Below, one piece after another: positions 15,470 to 24,470 of a stretch of DNA of 64,000 nucleotides. The notes under the pieces were generated by a model. It was given only the letters and a program-made list of their open reading frames with translations, was not told the DNA's origin and did not search any database. This DNA is from Marivirga tractuosa DSM 4126. Its GTDB lineage: Bacteria > Bacteroidota > Bacteroidia > Cytophagales > Cyclobacteriaceae. The first letter of the stretch is position 1. The number at the start of each line of letters is the position of its first letter. The stretch covers positions 3,317,001 to 3,381,000 of the forward strand of contig NC_014759.1 of NCBI RefSeq assembly GCF_000183425.1. Reading direction: 5' to 3'. A program made the translations under genes and the position numbers.

Positions 15470-16165
15470 ATGGAACATTTCAAAAATGCAACTCGAAAAT
15501 TGTATGCTAAACGTCCGTTATTTTTCAATATTGGATTAGTTATAGCGATTAGTCTCTGTTTTATTGCCTTTGAATTTAAGGTGTTTATCGCAGAAGAAGA
15601 GAAAGTTGAATTACCAGAGGAAGAACCTTATGTTTTTCTAAACAATGATGTGATCCGCACTTCCCAGCCGCCTAAGCCTCAGCCTCAGCCTAAAAAATTA
15701 CCGGAGCCTAAAGGCGATGTCAATATTGTGGAGGTAAAAGAATTGCCAAAGAAAGATGAGCAAAAAGAAATGATTGATATTGATCAGACACTTGAATCAC
15801 TTGCAAAGGAATTTAAAATGCCAGATGAAAAAGTGGAGGATAATAGCATTCATATGTCTTCAGTTTTGGAAGTAGCTCCTCAATTTAATGGAGGCTTAGA
15901 AGCCTTTTATCAATATATAGCTGATGCTATCGAGTATCCTTCTTATGAGCAGAATAGGAATATAGAGGGTAGAGTTGTTTTATCTTTTGTCATTGAAAAG
16001 GACGGCTCTTTATCCCAAGTTGAAGTTCTTAAAGGAGTTTCAAAAGGGATTGATAAAGAAGCAATAAGAGTAATCAAAAATGCTCCAAAATGGGAAGCTG
16101 GCAGACAGAGAGGACAAGCCGTAAGAGTGCGAATGAATATCCCTATATATTTTCAATTAAGATAA
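15470..16165 (+). CDS. TonB-family energy transducer
   Basis: A 231-residue inner-membrane-anchored protein that carries proton-motive energy to outer-membrane receptors. One membrane helix spans about residues 18-35. A proline-rich stiff region follows (SQPPKPQPQPKKLPEP, about 65-80), then a charged linker. The C-terminal TonB domain is about 140-231, with AIEYPSYEQNRNIEGRVVLSFVIEKDG split across its strands and an APKWEAGRQRGQAVRVRM end. It is about 1.5 kb upstream of a TonB-dependent receptor in the same direction but is not in an operon with it. The perfect dyad directly before the ATG suggests dedicated control. Confidence 0.92.
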   Translation: MEHFKNATRKLYAKRPLFFNIGLVIAISLCFIAFEFKVFIAEEEKVELPEEEPYVFLNNDVIRTSQPPKPQPQPKKLPEPKGDVNIVEVKELPKKDEQKEMIDIDQTLESLAKEFKMPDEKVEDNSIHMSSVLEVAPQFNGGLEAFYQYIADAIEYPSYEQNRNIEGRVVLSFVIEKDGSLSQVEVLKGVSKGIDKEAIRVIKNAPKWEAGRQRGQAVRVRMNIPIYFQLR

Positions 16166-16181
16166 ATTCTAATATAAAATT

Positions 16182-16213
16182 ATAGAATGAGAGCTTTATA
16201 GCTTTCATTCTAT
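16182..16213. terminator. Bidirectional terminator-like hairpin after tonB
   Basis: A 14-bp stem (16182-16195 with 16200-16213, one G-T pair) and TTAT loop. The minus-strand stop codon of the Fe-S fusion gene lies inside the stem. The T-runs are weak. Confidence 0.65.
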
Positions 16214-16641
16214 CCTTCAAAGCCAATCTTGCTATGACTTCCATCGCAAAACGGCTTATTCCCTGAAGCACCACATCTGCAAAATGCGGTTACTTTTTCT
16301 TTACTTTCCATTTCTCCATTGGAATGTTTGATTTCAATGCTTCCCTTCACCATCAAAGGCCCGTTTTTGCTGACCTCAACTTGGGTAGTCGAAGCCTCAG
16401 ACTTATTTTCTTGTTTTTGATTTTTCCAGTAACCTGAAAGAGCACCAGATGGACAAGCTTCCAGCTGCTGCATTATCCTTTTATCTGCTGCCCCATCTGT
16501 ATTTACCCATGGTCTTTCATCTTTTCTGAATACTTCTGGCAATCCTCGCCAGCATTTTTCGCTATGCGTACATAGTGAAGGTTGCCATTCCACAACCAAT
16601 TCATCTGATTCGTATGTTTTTTTAGTTGGTTTAATTTTCAT
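16210..16641 (-). CDS. Fusion of divergent ferredoxin (Fer4_19) and CDGSH iron-sulfur domain
   Basis: A 143-residue protein with two Fe-S modules. Residues 1-72 look like the divergent mono-cluster ferredoxin domain (Fer4_19/DUF1271), with Cys24 and Cys30 in LCTHSEKC and Cys63 in ACPSGAL. Residues about 88-143 form a CDGSH zinc-finger-type domain binding a [2Fe-2S] cluster, with ligands Cys121, Cys123, Cys132 and His136 (FCRCGASGNKPFCDGSH). The first domain shows only three cysteines. Such proteins are thought to act in electron transfer or cluster handling, but the physiological role is unknown. It is convergent with tonB and shares a hairpin terminator. Confidence 0.88.
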   Translation of the reverse strand: MKIKPTKKTYESDELVVEWQPSLCTHSEKCWRGLPEVFRKDERPWVNTDGAADKRIMQQLEACPSGALSGYWKNQKQENKSEASTTQVEVSKNGPLMVKGSIEIKHSNGEMESKEKVTAFCRCGASGNKPFCDGSHSKIGFEG

Positions 16642-16836
16642 TTCACTTTAACCGTTTGATTCACTGATTAAGTTAATGAAATTTTAACACAGTTTTGAAA
16701 GGAACTAAAAAATTGATTTCCCTGTCATTATTTGAATATACTTAATACATACTTTTGACCATTTGTGGAAGAGGTATTTTAATTAAGGTAGAATCAATCA
16801 AAAATCTTTAAATTTACATTAATCCTGATTATTGAT

Positions 16837-17373
16837 TTGAAAAAGCAGTTTATACTTATGTCGCTCATATTTTGCCTCTTAGCCCCGGCTTTGGTGACCT
16901 GCCTATGGCTTAAACACCAAAAGAGACAAGTTAAGCGTGAGGTAAAATGGAAAATTATCGATGGGATTGATAAATCAGAACTGGTATTAATTCAACTGAC
17001 TAAAGCTGAAGCCAAAGAGAAACTGCATTGGGAACATTCCAGGGAATTCGAATTTAAGGGTGAGATGTATGATGTGGTGGAATTTGAAGAAACTGCAGAT
17101 AGCATCAAATACTGGTGCTGGTGGGATTATGAAGAAACAGCATTAAATAAGAAATTGGCTGAGGTGGTCAATAACTTATTTGGGAATAATCCAGAAAAGC
17201 AAGAAAAGGAGCAAAAGCTTATTTCATTTTATCAATCTCTGTTTTCAGAAAAAGTCTTTCAATGGCAAGCACTTCAATTTTTTGGAATATCAAATCCAAT
17301 TACGGGATATAAATTTTATTTAGAAGATTTTATCAATTCTGTTCCCTCTCCCCCTCCTCAAATAGTCGTTTGA
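16837..17373 (+). CDS. Hypothetical protein with N-terminal membrane anchor, TTG start
   Basis: I do not recognise this 178-residue protein. A hydrophobic N-terminal helix (about residues 4-24) is followed by a strongly basic stretch (LKHQKRQVKREVKWK) and a soluble, acidic, aromatic-rich domain with KYWCWWDYEE. The C-terminus ends in a proline cluster and IVV. The TTG start gives MKKQF before the helix, a good signal or anchor N-terminus. An ATG seven codons later would also leave a helix. It lies 252 bp upstream of the TonB-dependent receptor in the same orientation, so a joint role is possible but unproven. Confidence 0.7.
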   Translation: MKKQFILMSLIFCLLAPALVTCLWLKHQKRQVKREVKWKIIDGIDKSELVLIQLTKAEAKEKLHWEHSREFEFKGEMYDVVEFEETADSIKYWCWWDYEETALNKKLAEVVNNLFGNNPEKQEKEQKLISFYQSLFSEKVFQWQALQFFGISNPITGYKFYLEDFINSVPSPPPQIVV

Positions 17374-17625
17374 ATATTTTATTTTGCTTTACTGATTTAA
17401 ATGGAATTGATATATGTATTCTATTCTACTTAGTAAAGTCTTCTATTTTTTAAACTACTAATCCCTAGTTTGTCAAGTGAATTCTTTCGCTTCTGATTTG
17501 TGCCTGTCTTGGCAGACAAGTCTGTGCAGAAAGATCTTCAAAAATCCATTTTGAGCTGTGAAAACGCAGCTCTGGGCTATAATTGGATAATGTGACAATG
17601 TAGGGTTATAAACTAAAAAGTTATA
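17374..17625. repeat. Intergenic short palindromes upstream of the TonB-dependent receptor
   Basis: The 252-bp gap holds the promoter of the receptor gene and short dyads: TGTCT-TGGC-AGACA near 17508-17521, and GAGCTG (17553-17558) with CAGCTC (17567-17572). No gene is seen, and no cobalamin-riboswitch-like conserved box was found. Confidence 0.4.
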
Positions 17626-20031
17626 ATGAGGAATATTTTATGTCTCTGTTTGTTTTTAGTCAATTCCACTATTGGCTACACTCAAACAATTACAGTCAAA
17701 GATGCTAATACTTCTGAGCCCATTGAAATGGTAACAATTGTCAGTGAAGAGCTGCAGGAATTTATTAGTACAAATCAATACGGTAAAGCTAACATTTCAG
17801 CCTTGGCAGGAGCTCAAGCAATACAGATTCAAAGATTAGGTTACCAATTGAAAACCTTAAGCTTTACAGCTTTAAAGGCTTCTAATTTTGAAGTTTTGCT
17901 TCAGCCTAATAATTTCAATTTGAATGAAGTGATCGTTTCTGCTACAAGGTGGAGGCAGAGTTCTGGAGATATACCATCCAAAGTGATATCGATTTCTCCA
18001 AAAGAGGTAGAACTGCAAAATCCACAAACAGCCGCAGATTTATTGGGCGTTTCCGGAAAGGTGTACATTCAAAAAAGCCAGCAAGGTGGAGGAAGCCCTA
18101 TGATCAGAGGTTTTGCAACAAACCGATTACTTTATACAGTGGATGGAGTCAGGATGAATAATGCGATTTTTCGTGGAGGAAATATTCAAAATGTCATCAG
18201 TTTAGACCCTTTTGCAACCGAGAATACAGAAGTGCTGTTTGGGCCTGGTTCAGTCATTTATGGTAGCGATGCTATCGGTGGCGTGATGAGTTTTCAGACC
18301 TTATCCCCCGAGTTTTCTGGTTCAGGATCTGCTAAGATTTCAGGGAAAGTCAATTCCAGGTGGTCATCAGCTAATAATGAGAAAACCATCCATGCGGATA
18401 TTAAATATGGCTGGGAAAAATGGGCGTTCGTTACGAGTGCTAGCCGTTGGGATTATGATCATTTAAGACAAGGGCGAAATGGACCAGATGATTATCTCAA
18501 AACCTATCACGTGGAAAGAATTGAAGGAGAAGACAGAGTAGTGGAACAAGATAGTCCCTTAATTCAAGAACCTACTGCTTATAGCCAGAAGAATTTGATG
18601 CAAAAAGTGAGATTTCAGCCCAATGATCGCTGGGATTTTCAATATGGATTTCATTATTCTGAAACTTCCGAATATGGAAGATATGATCGGCATAATAGGG
18701 TTAGAAATGGAGAGCCGCAATATGCAGAATGGAGATATGGCCCTCAAATGTGGATGATGAACAATTTAAATATCAGTCATTCAAAAAAATCCAGGTTTTT
18801 TGATCAACTCTCTATCCGACTAGCACAACAACAATTTGCGGAAAGTAGGATAGACAGAAATTTTCAGGATAATATCCGAAGAAATAGATCGGAAGAAGTA
18901 GATGCCTATTCTGCTAATCTCGATTTTATCAAAAAGCTGGGAAAGAAAAGTACTGTCTTTTATGGGTCTGAATATGTATTAAATATTGTAAACTCCACTG
19001 GACAAGCTGAAAATATTGAAACAGGAACAGTTAGTAGTTCGGCTTCCAGATATCCTGAAGCTAGCTGGAGTTCTATTGCAGTTTATACCAATTATGAATA
19101 TAAACCTTCAGACAGAGTTACAGTGCAAGGAGGAGTTCGCTATACTCAGTTTTTATTGAATGCAGAATTTGATACAGCCTTCTATTCTTTTCCTTTTACA
19201 GAAGCTAAGATAAATAATGGAGCCCTGACTGGAAGTTTGGGAATGGTCTATCATCCTGGAGATTCATGGTCTCTCAATGCTAATTTTGGTACTGCTTTTC
19301 GAGCTCCAAATGTTGATGATGTAGGGAAAATCTTTGATTCGGAACCAGGTTCAGTTACTATTCCAAATCCTAACTTGAAGGCGGAGTATGCTTATAACTG
19401 GGATATAGGTATTGCAAAAATTTTCAATGATTTTCTTAAGGTAGATTTTACAGCTTATTATACATTGCTCAACAATGCTATGGTGAGAAGGGATTTTCAA
19501 TTAAATGGAGAAGATAGTGTTATTTTTGACGGGGTAAATAGTCAGGTTCAAGCCATTCAAAATGCAGCAGTGGCTAATGTATATGGCATTCAAGCTGGTT
19601 TGGAAATGAAGTTTCCAGGAGGAATTAATCTATCATCTGATTTAAATTATCAAATAGGTGAAGAAGAGCTAGACGATGGATCAGTTAGTCCTTCCAGACA
19701 TGCAGCTCCAATGTTCGGAACTACCAGGTTAAATTTTAAATCAAATGATTTTTTAGTCCAAGTTTATGCTAACTATCAAGCTGAGCGCAAACATTTAGAT
19801 CTAGCAGTAGAAGAGAGAGGGAAAACAGAGATATATGCCTTAGATAAAAATGGCAATACCTTTTCTCCTGCTTGGTACACGCTAAATTTTAAAATGAGCT
19901 ATCAGCTTTGGGATGACTTTGGTATAAATGCTGGTATAGAAAATATTACAGACCAGCGGTACAGACCTTACAGTTCAGGAATGTCTGCTCCTGGTAGGAA
20001 TTATGTTTTTTCTTTAAATTATAAGTTTTAG
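17626..20031 (+). CDS. TonB-dependent receptor, haem/hemoglobin-receptor-like
   Basis: An 801-residue outer-membrane receptor. After a signal peptide (about 1-19, ending GYTQ) there is a carboxypeptidase-regulatory-like domain (about 22-95), typical of Bacteroidetes receptors. A plug follows (about 100-225), containing IRGFATNRLLYTVDGVRMN and FGPGSVIYGSDAIGGVMSF. The rest is a 22-strand-type barrel ending in NYKF. AFRAPNVDDVGKIF and the plug sequence recall the hemoglobin/transferrin/lactoferrin receptor family, so haem or iron uptake is likely, but copper or another ligand cannot be excluded. It is a single gene with its own strong terminator. The energy transducer would be a TonB such as the one at 15470. 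Confidence 0.88.
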   Translation: MRNILCLCLFLVNSTIGYTQTITVKDANTSEPIEMVTIVSEELQEFISTNQYGKANISALAGAQAIQIQRLGYQLKTLSFTALKASNFEVLLQPNNFNLNEVIVSATRWRQSSGDIPSKVISISPKEVELQNPQTAADLLGVSGKVYIQKSQQGGGSPMIRGFATNRLLYTVDGVRMNNAIFRGGNIQNVISLDPFATENTEVLFGPGSVIYGSDAIGGVMSFQTLSPEFSGSGSAKISGKVNSRWSSANNEKTIHADIKYGWEKWAFVTSASRWDYDHLRQGRNGPDDYLKTYHVERIEGEDRVVEQDSPLIQEPTAYSQKNLMQKVRFQPNDRWDFQYGFHYSETSEYGRYDRHNRVRNGEPQYAEWRYGPQMWMMNNLNISHSKKSRFFDQLSIRLAQQQFAESRIDRNFQDNIRRNRSEEVDAYSANLDFIKKLGKKSTVFYGSEYVLNIVNSTGQAENIETGTVSSSASRYPEASWSSIAVYTNYEYKPSDRVTVQGGVRYTQFLLNAEFDTAFYSFPFTEAKINNGALTGSLGMVYHPGDSWSLNANFGTAFRAPNVDDVGKIFDSEPGSVTIPNPNLKAEYAYNWDIGIAKIFNDFLKVDFTAYYTLLNNAMVRRDFQLNGEDSVIFDGVNSQVQAIQNAAVANVYGIQAGLEMKFPGGINLSSDLNYQIGEEELDDGSVSPSRHAAPMFGTTRLNFKSNDFLVQVYANYQAERKHLDLAVEERGKTEIYALDKNGNTFSPAWYTLNFKMSYQLWDDFGINAGIENITDQRYRPYSSGMSAPGRNYVFSLNYKF

Positions 20032-20043
20032 AACATATTTAGT

Positions 20044-20089
20044 ATTCAAGAGATGAACTTAAGCAGTTTGTCTCTTGAATCTTTTTTTG
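20044..20089 (+). terminator. Intrinsic terminator after the TonB-dependent receptor
   Basis: A perfect 10-bp stem ATTCAAGAGA (20044-20053) / TCTCTTGAAT (20071-20080) is followed by C and a run of seven T. Confidence 0.8.
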
Positions 20090-20126
20090 ATTTGAACTTT
20101 CAATTCCTATTGCCAATCATTATTCG

Positions 20127-20134
20127 TAATTTTG
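20127..20134 (+). promoter_or_regulatory. Candidate -7 promoter box TAATTTTG for prfC
   Basis: An exact TAnnTTTG match 22 bases before the prfC ATG. A leader of about 15 bases with GAGGA would remain. The nearest TTG is 14 bases upstream, shorter than usual spacing. Confidence 0.4.
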
Positions 20135-20155
20135 CAGCTTCATTGAGGAACAGAT

Positions 20156-21739
20156 ATGAATAAGTTAGAACAAGAGATTAGCAAGCGAAGAACTTTTGGC
20201 ATTATTGCTCACCCAGATGCCGGTAAAACTACATTAACAGAAAAGCTTTTACTTTTTGGTGGAGCCATTAATAAAGCTGGAGCTGTAAAATCCAATAAAA
20301 TTGATACGGCTACCAAATCCGATTGGATGGAAATTGAAAAGCAGAGAGGTATCTCTGTGGCTACTTCCGTAATGGGCTTTGAATATAAAGATATCAAAAT
20401 CAATTTGCTGGATACTCCTGGTCACCAGGATTTTGCAGAGGATACTTATCGGACACTAACTGCTGTGGATAGCGTGGTGATGGTGATTGACTGCGTGAAA
20501 GGGGTTGAGCAACAAACCGAGAAGTTGATGGAAGTTTGTCGGATGCGAAATACTCCTGTGATTTGTTTCATAAATAAACTAGATAGGGAAGGAAGAGATC
20601 CTTATGATTTGCTCGATGAAATTGAAGAAAAATTAGATATTCAAGTCCGTCCACTCACCTGGCCGATCGGAATGGGTAAAACCTTTAAAGGAGTTTATAA
20701 TTTATTTAGCAAAAACTTATTGCTTTTCAAAGCTAGTAAACAGCAATTAACTGCTGAAGGTATTGAAATCAAAGATCTAAACAATGAGGAGCTCAATAAG
20801 AATTTAGGCGATACACTAGCAGACCAGCTGAGAGAAGATGTAGAGTTAATCGAAGGCGTTTATCCTGAATTGGATAAAGAAGAATATTTGTCAGGAAAAG
20901 TGGCACCCGTATTTTTTGGTTCTGCTGTTAATAGCTTCGGAGTGAAAGAGATGTTGGATACATTCATCAATATTTCACCACAGCCAAAAGAGCGATCAAC
21001 TGAAGAAAGAATCGTTAAGCCGAATGAAGAAAAATTCACTGGTTTTGTATTTAAGATTCATGCTAATATGGATCCTAAACATCGAAACAGAATTGCTTTC
21101 GTTCGTATTTGCTCAGGTAAATTTCAAAGAGGAAGTAGCTATTTGAATGTGAGGCATGATAAAAAATTCCGTTTTTCTAATGCTACAGCTTTTATGGCGC
21201 AAGATAAAGAAACGGTGGATGAAGCGTATCCAGGAGATATAGTGGGATTATTCGATACAGGAAACCTGAAAATTGGAGATACCTTATCGGAAGGCGAAAA
21301 AGGTATTTACAAAGGCATTCCATCTTTCTCTCCTGAAATTTTCAAGGAAGTAATCAATAAAGATGCTATGAAAACCAAGCAATTGGACAAAGGCTTAACG
21401 CAGCTGATGGACGAAGGTGTTGCGCAATTGTTTGCTTTCGAAATGGGAGCAAGAAAAGTAGTAGGTGTAGTGGGTAATCTGCAGTTTGAAGTAATTCAAC
21501 ACCGATTGAAGAACGAGTATGGTGCTTCTTGTGAATTTGCACCAATGAATTTATACAAAGCCTGTTGGTTCAGCAGTAAGGATAAAAAGAAACTAGACGA
21601 ATTTGTAAAGTCTAAGTATCGCCATATTGCAAGAGATAAAGATGGGAAAATGGTCTTTATGGCGGAAACAAAATCATGGCTACAAATGGTAGAAGATAAT
21701 TTCCCTGAAATTGAATTCCATTTTCAGTCGGAGTTTTAA
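20156..21739 (+). CDS. prfC: Peptide chain release factor 3 (RF3)
   Basis: Translational GTPase that removes class I release factors from ribosomes. The 527-residue length is standard. GTPase motifs are AHPDAGKTT (P-loop, near residue 17), the switch region [18 protein letters not shown] and NKLD. The C-terminal RF3 domain includes [15 protein letters not shown] and [14 protein letters not shown]. The GAGGA shortly before the ATG is one of the few Shine-Dalgarno-like sites here. The gene is followed by a cluster of short palindromic repeats rather than a classical terminator. Confidence 0.96.
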   Translation: MNKLEQEISKRRTFGIIAHPDAGKTTLTEKLLLFGGAINKAGAVKSNKIDTATKSDWMEIEKQRGISVATSVMGFEYKDIKINLLDTPGHQDFAEDTYRTLTAVDSVVMVIDCVKGVEQQTEKLMEVCRMRNTPVICFINKLDREGRDPYDLLDEIEEKLDIQVRPLTWPIGMGKTFKGVYNLFSKNLLLFKASKQQLTAEGIEIKDLNNEELNKNLGDTLADQLREDVELIEGVYPELDKEEYLSGKVAPVFFGSAVNSFGVKEMLDTFINISPQPKERSTEERIVKPNEEKFTGFVFKIHANMDPKHRNRIAFVRICSGKFQRGSSYLNVRHDKKFRFSNATAFMAQDKETVDEAYPGDIVGLFDTGNLKIGDTLSEGEKGIYKGIPSFSPEIFKEVINKDAMKTKQLDKGLTQLMDEGVAQLFAFEMGARKVVGVVGNLQFEVIQHRLKNEYGASCEFAPMNLYKACWFSSKDKKKLDEFVKSKYRHIARDKDGKMVFMAETKSWLQMVEDNFPEIEFHFQSEF

Positions 21740-21753
21740 ATTGAAACTCACAA

Positions 21754-22049
21754 TGTTACCATGGTCGGTGGCACACCGACCATCTTCCGATTTAGCCATT
21801 TTTACCGCTTTCGATCGGTGTACTACCTACTCAAGGTTAAGGTGAATGGGAGATTACCAACAATATAAACTCAAGACCCAAGAGATAGATCGTTAAAAGT
21901 ATTAAGAAAATCCGCCAGAGGCGGTAGTAATTTCCACTAGCCGGAGGCTAGCGGAAGCAAGCCTTTGCTTTTCTATCGCCATCCTCTGGATGGTGATGAT
22001 TACTGGCGTCTCTGGCGCATGGTAATAAAACTGTTACCATGATCGGTGG
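21754..22049. repeat. Cluster of REP-like short palindromes between prfC and lysC
   Basis: This gap of about 330 bp has no gene but at least five dyads, four of them with 3-nt loops. They are: ATGGTCGGTG-GCA-CACCGACCAT (21761-21783), CCGCC-AGA-GGCGG (21912-21924), CTAGCC-GGA-GGCTAG (21937-21951), ATCGCCATCC-TCT-GGATGGTGAT (21975-21997, one G-T pair) and CATGGTAA/TTACCATG (22018-22041). The cluster is bounded by an 18-nt direct repeat with one mismatch, TGTTACCATGGTCGGTGG at 21754 and the same with A in place of G at 22032. A related pair of hairpins is found after thrC. It separates convergent genes, so it may also end transcription. Confidence 0.75.
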
Positions 22050-22072
22050 TGTGCCAACCGGGAAAGTAAAAC

Positions 22073-23332
22073 TTAAACCCCTTTAACAACCTGATAATTT
22101 TTGCGGGTTCTTTGTTCCATATAAATTTCTTTATCTGCTCGCATGCGTTCAACCAAGCTATCATTGCAATTTTTTATGGTAATTAATTCTAGGCCTTTAT
22201 TATAAAGAATAGAAAAATCATTTTTCAATTCATTCATTAACTGATCTAATCGATGCAAATCATCATTTACACAAATGGAAAATGAAATGGCAGTATTTTG
22301 CATCATGTTGATTTTAATATGGTGCCTATTTAATGCTTCAAAAATTTTCCCAAAAAGTGCTTCCGTTATAAAAGTAAAGTCTGTCAATTTGAAAGTGATT
22401 AGACTTTGTTTTTCTTTAATGATAATACAAGGAATTTCATGAACAATTTTACAGTCATGAATGATAGTGCCTCCTTTTTCAGGCGAGCTAAATGACCTAA
22501 CATGCATCGGAATACCAGCATTAGCTAATGGCTTGATTGTTTTTGGATGAATAACAGATGCGCCATAATACGTCATTTCTGCAGCTTCTTGATAAGATAA
22601 TTCTTGATATAAAACAGCATCCTTTATTTTCTTAGGGTCACCATTTAGTATACCTGGAACATCCTTCCAAATCGTAACTGCTTTAGCATTGGTACAATAT
22701 GCAAAAATAGCAGCACTAAAATCTGACCCTTCTCTTCCCAAAGTGGTGGTTTTGCCATGTTTAGTTCCACCTAAAAACCCCTGAGTAATTGCAAATTGAT
22801 TTTGAGTGAATTCAGATTCTATTACTTTTTTTATTAATTTTTTGCTTTGCTCCCAATCAACCAAAGCATCTCTGAATGTTTCATCTGTTCTGATACAATC
22901 TTTTGCGTCAATTTTTGAAATAGGAAATCTTTCTTTTACTAAAAATTCTAATAATATTGAGGAAGAAATCATTTCTCCAAAAGAAATGATGCTGTCATAG
23001 GATTCATCGTACTTTGATTTTTCTATTTCGGCTAATTTTATTTTTAAATCTTCAAAAATTTGTTCTAATAACTGAAGTGTTTTCGCTTCATCATTCTCAA
23101 ATAATTTGGCGATTATCGAAGCGTGGTATTTAAAAAGGTCTTGAATAGCAGTGTCAATTGATAAATCTTCCAGTTTTAGGTGTAATATTTCTTCTAATGC
23201 ATTAGTCGTTTTACCCATAGCGGAAACCACTATAATTATTTTTTCATCGGGGAATCTTTTTAGGATTTCCGACATATTTCGTACTGCTTCTGCATCTTTT
23301 ATAGATGCCCCACCAAATTTAAATACCTGCAT
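22073..23332 (-). CDS. lysC: Aspartate kinase (monofunctional)
   Basis: Phosphorylates aspartate, the first step to lysine, threonine and methionine. The protein is 419 residues from the chosen start, MQVFKFGGAS, with the kinase motif KFGGAS at residues 5-10. GKTTTLGREGSDFSAA and WKDVPGILNGDP are substrate and nucleotide loops. An ACT regulatory domain occupies roughly the last 115 residues (from about LITFKLTDFTF). The frame stays open 43 codons further upstream, but that would run into the divergent fbp gene. The chosen ATG is preceded by AAAAAGGAA and begins the conserved kinase strand. A second aspartokinase is fused in thrA at 48235, so this copy may serve lysine or methionine. Confidence 0.92.
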   Translation of the reverse strand: MQVFKFGGASIKDAEAVRNMSEILKRFPDEKIIIVVSAMGKTTNALEEILHLKLEDLSIDTAIQDLFKYHASIIAKLFENDEAKTLQLLEQIFEDLKIKLAEIEKSKYDESYDSIISFGEMISSSILLEFLVKERFPISKIDAKDCIRTDETFRDALVDWEQSKKLIKKVIESEFTQNQFAITQGFLGGTKHGKTTTLGREGSDFSAAIFAYCTNAKAVTIWKDVPGILNGDPKKIKDAVLYQELSYQEAAEMTYYGASVIHPKTIKPLANAGIPMHVRSFSSPEKGGTIIHDCKIVHEIPCIIIKEKQSLITFKLTDFTFITEALFGKIFEALNRHHIKINMMQNTAISFSICVNDDLHRLDQLMNELKNDFSILYNKGLELITIKNCNDSLVERMRADKEIYMEQRTRKNYQVVKGV

Positions 23333-23408
23333 ACGTTCCTTTTTGTAATGAATGGCAAAATAAGCTGCAATTTTTTCATAATTTAGCGTCAATACAAATA
23401 AATATTCC

Positions 23409-24389
23409 ATGCAAACTAAATTAGCCACATCTGTAGGCATCACTTTAGACCGTTTTATCAAGAAAAAACAAAATGATTTTGCCTTTGCTTCGGGTGAACT
23501 TTCTCAATTGCTAAGAGATATTGCCTTAGCAGGAAAAATCATTCATAGAGAAGTTAATCGTGCAGGCTTATTAAACATTGGAGGTGCTTATGGTACTGAA
23601 AATGTGCAAGGTGAGGAGCAGCAGAAATTGGATGTTATTGCTAATATCAGATTTATTAGAGCATTGAAAAATGGTGGAGAAGTTTGTGCTATTGTATCGG
23701 AAGAAGATGATGAAATCCTAGATTTAAATAATAAGGATGGAAGATATATTGTATCCATGGATCCTTTAGATGGTTCTTCTAACATTGATGTAAATGTTTC
23801 TATAGGAACTATATTTTCTATTTTCAGAAGAGTTTCCCCAGTTGGTAGTAAAGTGACTAATGAAGATGTTTTGCAAAAAGGCTCTGAACAAGTGGCCGCA
23901 GGATATTTGTTGTATGGTTCTTCCACTATGCTAGTTTATACTACTGGTCGTGGTGTAAATGGATTTACTTATGATCCTTCATTGGGTGAATTTTTCTTAT
24001 CGCATGCTGATATGAAAATCCCTGAAGACGGGAAAATATATTCGATCAACGAAGGAAGTTATAGAAGTTTGGAACCTAAAGTTCAGCAGTATATTGAAAA
24101 CTGTAAGGATAAAAAATACACCGCTCGTTATATCGGCTCATTAGTAGCTGATTTTCATAGAAATTTACTGAAGGGAGGAATTTATATTTATCCTTCAACC
24201 GATAAAGCTCCGAATGGAAAATTGAGGTTAAACTATGAATGCAACGCCTTGGCAATGATTTGCGAACAAGCAGGAGGATTAGCAACGGATGGAAAAAACA
24301 GGATTTTGGATATTCAACCTGAATCCTTACACCAAAGAGTTCCTTTTTACACTGGCTCTAAGAAAATGGTGGAAGAGGCTATGAAATAA
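23409..24389 (+). CDS. fbp: Fructose-1,6-bisphosphatase, class I
   Basis: Hydrolyses fructose 1,6-bisphosphate in gluconeogenesis, in the cytoplasm. It is 326 residues with the metal and phosphate motif [15 protein letters not shown] (D118, D121), the SEEDDE metal ligands near 97-102, [17 protein letters not shown] substrate loop and [17 protein letters not shown] at the C-terminus. It is transcribed divergently from lysC with a 76-bp gap. A 12-bp palindrome (24394-24405) and then a repeat-family hairpin follow the stop. Confidence 0.95.
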   Translation: MQTKLATSVGITLDRFIKKKQNDFAFASGELSQLLRDIALAGKIIHREVNRAGLLNIGGAYGTENVQGEEQQKLDVIANIRFIRALKNGGEVCAIVSEEDDEILDLNNKDGRYIVSMDPLDGSSNIDVNVSIGTIFSIFRRVSPVGSKVTNEDVLQKGSEQVAAGYLLYGSSTMLVYTTGRGVNGFTYDPSLGEFFLSHADMKIPEDGKIYSINEGSYRSLEPKVQQYIENCKDKKYTARYIGSLVADFHRNLLKGGIYIYPSTDKAPNGKLRLNYECNALAMICEQAGGLATDGKNRILDIQPESLHQRVPFYTGSKKMVEEAMK

Positions 24390-24427
24390 TTTGCATCTTA
24401 AGATGTTATACTAAATTCAAGTCTAAA

Positions 24428-24460
24428 AGCTAGCGCGAGCTTTTTAGTTCGTGCTATAGC
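24428..24460. repeat. Dispersed palindromic repeat, family A, copy 1
   Basis: AGCTAGCGCGAGCT (24428-24441), TTTT, then AGTTCGTGCTATAGC form an imperfect stem. The same element occurs at 48174-48204 before thrA. Placed between convergent fbp and engB, with CTTTTAG following on the minus strand, it could terminate engB. Confidence 0.7.
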
Positions 24461-24470
24461 AAACCCCAAT

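Noticed and set aside
17374..17625. Cobalamin or other riboswitch before the TonB-dependent receptor
   Set aside because: The gap is only 252 bp and lacks recognisable conserved riboswitch boxes. Only short palindromes are present.
23333..23461. 43-codon N-terminal extension of the aspartate kinase frame
   Set aside because: It overlaps the divergent fbp start and lies before the conserved MQVFKFGGAS start, which has an AAGGAA-type site upstream.
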